DNA of 64,000 bases from JAAUUJ01 sp964392245. Lineage in GTDB: Bacteria > Cyanobacteriota > Cyanobacteriia > Thermostichales > Thermostichaceae. The notes below the pieces were generated by a model. It saw only the letters and a program-made list of their open reading frames with translations, had not been told where the DNA came from and ran no database searches. Position 1 is the first letter of the stretch. Each line of letters starts with the position of its first letter. Both the position numbers and the translations under genes were made by a program. Below, one piece after another: positions 9,254 to 17,276 of the stretch. Where the stretch lies: assembly GCA_964392245.1 (NCBI GenBank), contig CAYMOX010000019.1, positions 1 through 64,000 of the forward strand. Direction: 5' to 3'.

Positions 9254-10003
9254 ATGTCCCTGGATCTTTACCGCGACACCTTCAACCACCGTGGAGCCTC
9301 CTATCACCAGGCCATGCAGCAGTATCCAGCCGCCAGGGATCGAGAATTTCAGCTTCTGTTTGCAGATCTTGATCTGAGTCCAATCCAGCGGGTCGTGGAT
9401 ATTCCAGCTGGAGGCGGATACCTACAACGTTATCTAAGGCCCGAAATGGAACTGTATGAATATGATCTCAGTGCCACCTTTCTCCAGTCTTCCTCCTCAG
9501 TTCTACCGATCGATCCTGATGTGATGGCTTTGCCAGAAGGCTACTTTGATCTGGGGATCTGCCTGGCAGCCCTCCACCATATTCAGAACAAAGCCCTCTT
9601 CCTGCAGAGGATCTTGCACAGCCTCAAACCTGGTGGCTATCTCTGCATTGGAGACGTGAAAAACAATTCGAAAGAAGCTGTATTTCTGGATCAATTTGCG
9701 GGGGAATACAACGGGACAGGTCATCAGGGAGAGTATCTGGAGGATGAGACGGCCTCGCTGCGGCTCCTTGTGGGAGGACAGGTCCAGATCCTGCGCTGTC
9801 AGTATCAATCCTGTCCCTGGGGGTTTGCCGATGAGTCGGAATTGCTGAGCTTTACTCGCCACCTCTTTGGCCTCTGTGCTGCGCTCTCCAATGCTGAATT
9901 ACTCGATGTTTTGCAACAGCAGATCGGGATCAGCAGCCATGTTCAAGGTCTACAGCTGCAGTGGGGACTTTTGTATATCACCCTGCAAAAGCAAGCAGAC
10001 TAG
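9254..10003 (+). CDS. class I SAM-dependent methyltransferase
   Basis: A 249-residue protein when started at the ATG at 9254, which has GGAG six bases upstream; an earlier in-frame ATG at 9173 lacks such a site. Motif I reads RVVDIPAGGGYLQRYL (the usual DxGxGxG is here DIPAGGG). Motif II is YEYDLSATFL, motif IV is FDLGICLAALHHI, and LKPGGYLCIGDV follows. This layout is of the methyltransferase-11/UbiE-like type. The substrate is not predictable. It converges with the MFS gene with only 34 bp between, without a visible hairpin. Confidence 0.8.
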   Translation: MSLDLYRDTFNHRGASYHQAMQQYPAARDREFQLLFADLDLSPIQRVVDIPAGGGYLQRYLRPEMELYEYDLSATFLQSSSSVLPIDPDVMALPEGYFDLGICLAALHHIQNKALFLQRILHSLKPGGYLCIGDVKNNSKEAVFLDQFAGEYNGTGHQGEYLEDETASLRLLVGGQVQILRCQYQSCPWGFADESELLSFTRHLFGLCAALSNAELLDVLQQQIGISSHVQGLQLQWGLLYITLQKQAD

Positions 10004-10037
10004 TGCTGCTTCCGGCACTCTTGAGCCAGCTTCCTCC

Positions 10038-11327
10038 TTATCGAGAAAGGTTGGCCAAATCAGAGGAAGCGTGACTTACGGTGGCATTCACATGCACAGG
10101 CAGGATCTGACGTAATCCTCTCAAAATCAACAGCACTAGACCTACACTGACAGCCCACCCTAACCAGAGAAAATGGGCCTGCGGCGGGGGTAGATCCAGC
10201 ACAAAGCCACTGATCACTGGACCGAAACCAAATCCTGCTGCCCAACAGAGGGCATTCACGGATAAGTAAACCCCCCGCAGATGGGGTGGGGCCAGATCGG
10301 CCACCAGAGCCGACGCAGAGGGGTTATACGTAACCACAGCCAGTGACAGGATCCCCAGCACAATCACAATTAGGCCCAAGCTGCTTCCGGCATCTGGACC
10401 CCCGATCCCCAAACCCCAGACCAGGAGAAAGCCCACCATCCAGGCCAGGGCGGACAGAGTTAATCCTTGCACTCGGGTCCAACGGTTGAGCAGTCGTGCC
10501 ACCGGAAGTTGCAGACAGGCAATCAACAATCCATGCCAGACAAACAAGATCCCGATCCGCTGCACCGATAGATCGAGAAATTGATCAAAATACAGAGGTA
10601 ATCCCGCACTGAGCTGGGCAATGTAGGTGGTCAGCAGAATATTCCCCAGCGCAAAGACCAAGAGAGCCCGGTCACTCAGGGCAACTTTCCAGCCTTCCCA
10701 AAGGGCCCGATGGGATTGAGTATTGTGGGGACGGCTTTCTGGAATCAGGGCAAGGAGAATACCAAGGAAAACAACAAACGAAACGGCATCCACTAAAAAC
10801 AGGGGTCGATAGGTGCCCGTCAAATCTACCCAGCCACTGGCTAAAGCCACCCCCAAACTCAGACCCAGATTGTCCCCCAAGCGGTTGAGGGCATAGGCTT
10901 CATTCCGCTCCGCCCGAGTCGTCAGATCCGCCACCATGGTTTCCGTGGCTGGCCAGTAGAGTCCCTGTCCCAATCCCGCAATCAGGTTGGCCACAATAAA
11001 CAGCGCCATGGAGTTAGTCATGGCCAGAGCGAGGGATCCCAGCGCTGAGGTCACCAAGGACAGACTCAGGGTGCGCTTGCGTCCAAATCTGGAATCTGAC
11101 AGGGAGCCGCCACCAATCCGTCCGATCACTCCCGAAATTGACATGGCTGCCAGACCCAGGCCAACCTGCGTTGGAGACAGCCCCACCTGCTCCACAAAGA
11201 AGATGGGAATAAAGAATAGCGTGAATCCAGTGCCGGTTTGCGACAGCATTCGCCCCAGGAAAAGTAGCCAGACCTGCCGACTCAGCTGAGGCCACCATCG
11301 GGGTACTGTTGCCACACTATCCACCAT
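10038..11327 (-). CDS. MFS transporter
   Basis: A 429-residue major-facilitator permease with about 12 membrane segments. The loop 2-3 signature reads GRIGGGSLSDSRFGRKRTL at about 70-88, matching the MFS consensus GxxxDRxGRR. GLGQGLYWPATE is the conserved segment of helices 4-5. Such carriers export drugs or take up small solutes by proton symport; nothing in the sequence fixes the substrate. It starts 40 bp after the stop of the large GAF histidine kinase on the same strand, so co-transcription is plausible and the kinase might control it, but that is inference. Confidence 0.85.
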   Translation of the reverse strand: MVDSVATVPRWWPQLSRQVWLLFLGRMLSQTGTGFTLFFIPIFFVEQVGLSPTQVGLGLAAMSISGVIGRIGGGSLSDSRFGRKRTLSLSLVTSALGSLALAMTNSMALFIVANLIAGLGQGLYWPATETMVADLTTRAERNEAYALNRLGDNLGLSLGVALASGWVDLTGTYRPLFLVDAVSFVVFLGILLALIPESRPHNTQSHRALWEGWKVALSDRALLVFALGNILLTTYIAQLSAGLPLYFDQFLDLSVQRIGILFVWHGLLIACLQLPVARLLNRWTRVQGLTLSALAWMVGFLLVWGLGIGGPDAGSSLGLIVIVLGILSLAVVTYNPSASALVADLAPPHLRGVYLSVNALCWAAGFGFGPVISGFVLDLPPPQAHFLWLGWAVSVGLVLLILRGLRQILPVHVNATVSHASSDLANLSR

Positions 11328-11367
11328 ATTCGCAATGGTTACCAGCCTACAGCAGTTTCAGCTCCCC

Positions 11368-14300
11368 TCAGACTGACGGTCCCGAGTCGGGGGGCAGGGG
11401 AATCAAGATCTGCACCACAGTCCCACTGCCGTGACGCCGTCCTCGCCATTCGATAGCGGCATTGATCAACTCGGCCCGATACCGCATGTTCAGCAGCCCA
11501 TGACGGCCCACCCCCTGGGGTTCTTCGGGCATGCCTACACCATCGTCGATGATCTTGACCTCCAGATGGGTCCACTGACCCGGATCGAGATTGGCAAACG
11601 CCGCCAGGCTGGGAAAGGTGAGGGAGGCCGGATTGATCCGGTTGGCTTCGGCATGGTTCACGGGAGCCAGGGTGATGTCAATGCGCCCCGCGCGGGCATG
11701 TTTCACCACGTTGTTCAGGGCTTCCTGCACGATCCGAAACAGGGTACTCTGGGCTACAGGTTCCAGACGCTCCAGCAGATCCGCAGATCGATCATCAAAC
11801 CGGGTGACGAGGGGAGTGCTCGAACGCTGGGCCGCTCGTTCCAGCAAACTGCGCAGAGCCGATCCCAGGTTAAAGGCGCGCATGGCCGTGGGCTGCAGAT
11901 CCTCCACGATCCCCCGCAATTCCGCAATCGTTTCGCACAGCTGCTCATTCATTGCCAGTAGAGCCCGTTGTCCAGAAGAGGTAAGGGCTTCAGTGCTGGC
12001 CAGGTTTTGCATCTGCCGTGACAGCGCCCCCAGATCCGCCAGGGTTTGGTCATGTAAATCAGCAGCCAAGCGGCGGCTTTCCGCTTCTCGTCCCTCCGTG
12101 AGCCCCCGGACTGCAGCAGCCGTGGTTTCCTGTTGCCGGGCCCGCTCGTAATACTGAGCCCGTTGCAGGGCCACCGCTGTGATATCCGCCAGGGCCTGGA
12201 CCAGATCGGTGTCAGCATGGCAGAGAAGACGGGAGACGGGCTGTTGCTCAAGGGAAGGTTCGGGATCAGGATCGGCAGTGAGGGGGGGTCGTGAGTCTGA
12301 CTTGGGTGGCACAAAGGCACACATCACCCCTGCAACTGTCGTGGCATCCGTCATCACAGGAACACAGAGAACCGCCTGCACCTGATCCTGCAGCAGGTTG
12401 CGTCGCGTCTGGGGAGGCAAAGGAAAGCGGCTGACATCCTCAATCAGCAAACTGTCATGGCGGCCATAGCAATCCAGCAGGATCAACCAGCTCAGATCAG
12501 GGGAAAGGGCCTGGCCCAGATGGGAGGGAATGGCTGAGGAGCGTCGATATTCCTGCTGAATGCTGAGGCCTTCGTGTTGCGCAGAAGGATCGGACGGCGA
12601 ATGCTGAGGGGGAGTTGCCCTGCTCCCTTGAGGCGTTGGAAGATGGATTTCTGTAGACCCAGCGGGCTCCACCTCAGAAACACTGGTGAGGGCAATGAAA
12701 TCGCACTTGTCCACCTGCAGGGCATTGGCCATGCTCTCCAGAGCAATTTCGATGATTTCTGCCGGATCATAAGTGCTGCTCAACTGCTGAGCCACCTGTC
12801 GCAAGAGGGTTTCCCGCAGAGCCGAGATCCGGGTTTGTTCATAGAGCTGGGCCTGCTGCAGAGCAATGCCTGCCTGTTCGGCCACCGCCATGGCCAGGGA
12901 GAGATCCTCGGGTTGCAACTCGCGGGCATCCGCTTTCTCTTCCCGATGGGGAGTTTGCAGCAGGATCAGGGCAATCGAACCCAACAGCCTTCCAGACTGC
13001 AGGATGGGAATCAGCGCTAAATGATGGACCCGGCGTTGCTGTAAATAGGTGGAGAGGGCTCCCGCTTCTATGGCGATCAGGTTCTCAATCTGATCGGGGG
13101 TGAGCACAAAGGGATGGCCCTGCTCCAGAACCGTCATGATCTCTGGCTGCAGCCAATCCCAGTGTTCAACATTCCCTTCCTCCAGAGGGGTCTCTGCTCT
13201 AGAGAAAGCTTGGGGATCGGATGGACAGCCCTGGGAAGTTAACGGGGTCCGACATTTGATAAACCGACCCTCAGACCAGACCAATGCAGGGGAAATGAAG
13301 TCGCCGGGAATCGGGGTTCTGGGATTATTGCGGCCATAAAGGCTGATCTCGCAGCGGTCCAGATCCAGGGTAGTGGCCAGAGCCTGTACAATCGCCTGCA
13401 GCACCTGCTTGGGATCGAGGGAGGTGCGAATTTTGGTCGTAATTTCGTTAAGCAGAGATTCTCGTCGCGCCTGCTTTTGGGTCTGACTTAGGAGTTGCTG
13501 GGTTTGGGTGAGCAACCGCACCTGATCAATGGCTATTGCCGCCTGGGAAGCCACAGCTTCAGCCAGCTTTAGATCGGGGTTTTGCCAGCTGGGTTGGCCC
13601 ACTTGTCGTTTCAGGCTAATGCAGCCAATCAAATCCTCCCCCTGGAGTAAAGGCACCAGCAATACCCCCATAGCATCGGTGGTATCTTCCAGAATGACAG
13701 GGGCCCGCTGATCCAGCAGCAACTGGGTTCCTGATTGCAGACGGGCACGGGTGCTTTCTGGGATCATGCAGGGCAGTCGCGGCGGGCGCAGTTGTTCCTG
13801 CCAGCTGGCAGCATCACTTCCCTGCTCCTGGGAGACGGGCACAAGCGGGGCCATTAGAGTGAGGCCAGGGAGTTTTTCCTCCAGTTGATCGCGGGAGAGC
13901 TGCGGGGCATAGATCCCCACAGGCCGCAGGCAGGAATCCTCCGGTTGCCAGAGCGCCAGGATGCAAACCTCAACCTCAAAGGCTTCCCCAATTTGTTGGG
14001 TAATGGCATGAAAGAGGGTGGCAGGATCAAGACTGGCGCGGATCACGGCGGTCATGGAGTGGAGGAGGGCCAGCCGCTCCGTCTGCTGTCGCACATGCTC
14101 AAAGAGCTGGGCCCGGATCAGGGCAATGGCCAGTTGATGAGCCACGGATTGCAGCAGCTCCACTTCCGCCGCTTGCCAGCGATAAGGATGTTTTTTGAAG
14201 GCCCCCACCAGACCGATCAGCCCCTGCTGTTCCGGTTCTAAATCGGTCCCCAGCGCCGAAAAGATTCCCTGATCCGCCAGCACCTGTTGCAAACGCACCT

Positions 14301-15810
14301 GATCGATGCCCTGGGAGCGCTCTGGGTTGATGGGAATCAGGACTCCCGCGCGGTTGTGCAGCTGTTCCATAATCGCCCGCCCTGCTGCTGGTAAATCTCT
14401 GGCTGCCTCCAGATCCGGGATCTGGACACATTCTCCCTGGGCCACCTGCTGAGTCCAGGGACCAAAGTTCTCCAGAGCAAAGGGACCTTCAGAGGGGATG
14501 AGATCCTGATCATGCACCTCAAACGTCACCATCACCGACTGGCCATCAGCAGTCACCGCAAAAAAGAGGCAGCGACTTAAGCCCAGGGTGTCCCGCAGTT
14601 CTGCCATGGCGGTGGAGACGATCTCATGCCACTGCAGCGAGTGGTGAAGGGTGTTGGTGATCCGGTTCAAAAGCGTTTCTCGTTCCCCCTGCTGTCGCGT
14701 TTGGGCATAGAGCTGCGCATTATTCAGAGCCAGGGCTGCCTGGGTGGCGATAGCCTGGGTGAGCTCAATCTCCGCATCCAGAAACACATGTTCCTCGGTG
14801 TGGATCAGGGCCAAACACCCGAGCATCTCTTCCTGCTGCTGCTGTTGCAGGAGAAGCGGGATCAGCAGGACAGCCGCCGGGGGGAAGTCCGGTGCCTCGG
14901 GCAAGCTGCGCCTGAGATTTGCAATCGCCAGACACTGGTGCTGGACCAACTGCTGGGCCAGATGAGGGTGCTGAAGCAGGGTTGGATATACCTGAGCAGG
15001 AAGCAAGGTCTGGGGTGAGGCGGTGAAGCGGGAGAGCAGGGTGGGGGCACTGACTCCGGAAGACGGGTTGTCAGAACCACCGAATCCAGGCCAGTCCACC
15101 TCCAGAAAGTCACACTGATCCACCCGCAGGGCTCGACCCACCTGTTCCACCAGGGTTTGCAACATGGTCTGCCGATCTAGAGACTGGCGCAATTGCTGAC
15201 TGATCTGGCGAATCAGGCCATCACGACGTGCCTGGAACTGCAGCTGGGCGGTCTGGCGAGCATTCACAATCGCACTGGCGGCATAGGAACTGATGAATTT
15301 CAGCACCTCCAGCATTTCCGGCTCCAGGGAGGAGTAGCTAAAGAGGGAAAAGGCCCCCACAGACTCCGATCCCAGAGTGATGGGATAGGCGGCAAATGCT
15401 TGCAGTCCCTCTCGCCGGATCCATTCTGGAGCAGGCATCCAGGGTTGTTGATCCGGATGATTGATCAGAAGGGGCTGCCCCTGTTCAATCACCTGACCCA
15501 TGGGCGAGTTGTCAGCATAAAGGCGTTGCAGCTGCGACTGAACTGGGCTGATCAGCCCCCGTTGAGCCACCGAATAAAAGGCCGCATCAGTGCTATCAAA
15601 AAACCAGATCTGGGCCGAGGCCGCCCCCAGCCGCAAAACCAAGCCTTCCACCAGAACAATAGCGATGGCCCGCGGTCGATTCAGAGGGGAAAGGAGGGGA
15701 TCCTCGGGCTCTTCGGCAAAGAGCGTGGCCATGTCCTGGACAATGTCATTGGCCGCCTGCATCGCCAAGAGTAGGGAGCAGGGCACAGAAGGAGGAGGAC
15801 TGATCGGCAT
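11368..15810 (-). CDS. six-GAF-domain sensor histidine kinase (NarL/DesK type)
   Basis: A 1480-residue soluble sensor kinase. Six GAF-like units follow one another, at roughly 20-190, 195-365, 375-570, 580-775, 790-985 and 1000-1225. Units 2-6 each open with a similar helix and strand such as DRQTMLQTLVEQVGRAL or DPKQVLQAIVQALATTL, then xxDxCxF. Several units hold a Cys in the strand (DQCDF, SRCLFF, DRCEI, DKCDF). The kinase part is HisKA_3: RRLAADLHDQTLADLG puts the phospho-acceptor His near 1254, and DDGVGMPEEPQGVGRHGL is the ATP lid. No transmembrane segment is present, and no response regulator lies next to it. Whether any GAF unit binds bilin cannot be told. Confidence 0.85.
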   Translation of the reverse strand: MPISPPPSVPCSLLLAMQAANDIVQDMATLFAEEPEDPLLSPLNRPRAIAIVLVEGLVLRLGAASAQIWFFDSTDAAFYSVAQRGLISPVQSQLQRLYADNSPMGQVIEQGQPLLINHPDQQPWMPAPEWIRREGLQAFAAYPITLGSESVGAFSLFSYSSLEPEMLEVLKFISSYAASAIVNARQTAQLQFQARRDGLIRQISQQLRQSLDRQTMLQTLVEQVGRALRVDQCDFLEVDWPGFGGSDNPSSGVSAPTLLSRFTASPQTLLPAQVYPTLLQHPHLAQQLVQHQCLAIANLRRSLPEAPDFPPAAVLLIPLLLQQQQQEEMLGCLALIHTEEHVFLDAEIELTQAIATQAALALNNAQLYAQTRQQGERETLLNRITNTLHHSLQWHEIVSTAMAELRDTLGLSRCLFFAVTADGQSVMVTFEVHDQDLIPSEGPFALENFGPWTQQVAQGECVQIPDLEAARDLPAAGRAIMEQLHNRAGVLIPINPERSQGIDQVRLQQVLADQGIFSALGTDLEPEQQGLIGLVGAFKKHPYRWQAAEVELLQSVAHQLAIALIRAQLFEHVRQQTERLALLHSMTAVIRASLDPATLFHAITQQIGEAFEVEVCILALWQPEDSCLRPVGIYAPQLSRDQLEEKLPGLTLMAPLVPVSQEQGSDAASWQEQLRPPRLPCMIPESTRARLQSGTQLLLDQRAPVILEDTTDAMGVLLVPLLQGEDLIGCISLKRQVGQPSWQNPDLKLAEAVASQAAIAIDQVRLLTQTQQLLSQTQKQARRESLLNEITTKIRTSLDPKQVLQAIVQALATTLDLDRCEISLYGRNNPRTPIPGDFISPALVWSEGRFIKCRTPLTSQGCPSDPQAFSRAETPLEEGNVEHWDWLQPEIMTVLEQGHPFVLTPDQIENLIAIEAGALSTYLQQRRVHHLALIPILQSGRLLGSIALILLQTPHREEKADARELQPEDLSLAMAVAEQAGIALQQAQLYEQTRISALRETLLRQVAQQLSSTYDPAEIIEIALESMANALQVDKCDFIALTSVSEVEPAGSTEIHLPTPQGSRATPPQHSPSDPSAQHEGLSIQQEYRRSSAIPSHLGQALSPDLSWLILLDCYGRHDSLLIEDVSRFPLPPQTRRNLLQDQVQAVLCVPVMTDATTVAGVMCAFVPPKSDSRPPLTADPDPEPSLEQQPVSRLLCHADTDLVQALADITAVALQRAQYYERARQQETTAAAVRGLTEGREAESRRLAADLHDQTLADLGALSRQMQNLASTEALTSSGQRALLAMNEQLCETIAELRGIVEDLQPTAMRAFNLGSALRSLLERAAQRSSTPLVTRFDDRSADLLERLEPVAQSTLFRIVQEALNNVVKHARAGRIDITLAPVNHAEANRINPASLTFPSLAAFANLDPGQWTHLEVKIIDDGVGMPEEPQGVGRHGLLNMRYRAELINAAIEWRGRRHGSGTVVQILIPLPPDSGPSV

Positions 15811-15943
15811 GGGGGAACCCTCTGGGCATCATTTGTGTCTCCCTATCCTAGGCAGCGGTTGCTGCGAAGAAACTACCTATCTTCACAGTTGCTGAGGGCA
15901 GCAGGTCACAACCTGGGAGCTGCAGTGCAAGGGTGGGCGTTGA

Positions 15944-17149
15944 TCAGATCTCTTTGTAGAGGGGGGCATCCAGTTTGCGCAGACCCGAGGCTTCCGGATC
16001 AAAGTCCTGGGGAAAACGGGTGCGATCGTCATACACAGCGGCCTCCAGATCGACAGCAGCCAGATGGGTATCCCGCAGATCGGCATGGGTGAGGACGGCT
16101 CCCCCCAGCTTGCTCCCCCGCAGGCGTGTCCCCCGCAAATTGGCCCCTGCCAGATTCGCCCCACTTAAATCGGCAAATCGGAGATCCGCCTGGGAAAGAT
16201 CGGCATTGTGCAGATCGGCATTTTTCAAATCGGCACAACTCAGATTCACGCCCTGGAGCTGACCTGCTGGACAGGAGCGTGTTTGCTTCAATCGCTCCAC
16301 TGGGCCATCCTCCAGATCCAGCAACGGGGTTGTCGCCTCCGCAGCTCTAGCCACCGGGCGAGAGGGTAAGGCCTGCCCTTCCTGCCACAATTGCAGTCCC
16401 GCCTTTTCGGGATTAAACCCAATGCGGAAGAGGGTTTTGCGATCGTAGTAAGCCCCCTGCAAATGGGTCCCCTCCAGATTGGCTTTGCTCAGATTGGCTT
16501 CCCGCAGATCCGCTTTCAGCAGGCTGGCCTGACTCAGATCGGTCGTGACGAGATTGGCCTTCAGTAATTGAGCTCCATCTAAACGGGCTTTTTGCAGATT
16601 GGCCTGTGCCAGGCGCGCGCGGCTTAAATTTGCCCCAGAAAGATTGGCCCGTACCAGCGTTGCCGCAGTCAGGGTCGCTCCCTCCAGGTTGGCATCGGTC
16701 AGATCCGCCTCAAACAGATCGGCATGACTCAGGTTGGCCTGACTGAAGTCCGCTTCCATCAGCAGGGCTTTGATCAAACGGGCTTCCGTTAAGGATGCCT
16801 CCCGCAAAATCGCCTTCTGTAACCTGGCCTGCGTCAGACGAGCATGATCCAGCTGAGCCTGAGACAGATCCGTTCCCCCCAGATTCGCTTTCAGCAAATA
16901 GGTTTGCAGGAGTTGAGCTTGAGATAAATTGGCCTGACTCAGATCCCCTTGGCTGAGGACCGCCTCGCTCAGATCTGCCCCTTGCAAATTGGCCCCTGCC
17001 AGATCAATCCCCATCAGGTCCACGCCTTTCAGGTTGATCCCCCGCAAGTGGGCACCTTGAAAATTGCGGGCTCCTGCCTGGTAGCTAGCTAATAACATCC
17101 CACTGGACAGGGCTGCCGACAGCGGGCGATCGGCATCGGGAGAGGTCAT
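15944..17149 (-). CDS. pentapeptide repeat protein
   Basis: A 401-residue protein built almost wholly of A(D/N)LxxA-type pentapeptides. One long block covers about 28-235 (for example GADLSEAVLSQGDLSQANLS), and a second covers about 285-385 (CADLKNADLHNADLSQADL), separated by a non-repeat segment of about 50 residues. Such runs fold as a right-handed quadrilateral beta-helix. There is no signal peptide or membrane segment. Cyanobacteria encode dozens of these with mostly unknown roles; some relatives mimic DNA and inhibit gyrase. Nothing here distinguishes these options. Confidence 0.85.
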   Translation of the reverse strand: MTSPDADRPLSAALSSGMLLASYQAGARNFQGAHLRGINLKGVDLMGIDLAGANLQGADLSEAVLSQGDLSQANLSQAQLLQTYLLKANLGGTDLSQAQLDHARLTQARLQKAILREASLTEARLIKALLMEADFSQANLSHADLFEADLTDANLEGATLTAATLVRANLSGANLSRARLAQANLQKARLDGAQLLKANLVTTDLSQASLLKADLREANLSKANLEGTHLQGAYYDRKTLFRIGFNPEKAGLQLWQEGQALPSRPVARAAEATTPLLDLEDGPVERLKQTRSCPAGQLQGVNLSCADLKNADLHNADLSQADLRFADLSGANLAGANLRGTRLRGSKLGGAVLTHADLRDTHLAAVDLEAAVYDDRTRFPQDFDPEASGLRKLDAPLYKEI

Positions 17150-17276
17150 GGGTCGCAGATTGAGATGAATGAAGAACAGCTCACCCGGCAGGCAGGTCAG
17201 CTATGGTTGCTATTTTAACAGCTGGATCGGGCCGAGCAAGTCGAACCGCAGAGGGTTCCCCAAGGACCTGCGCCAG

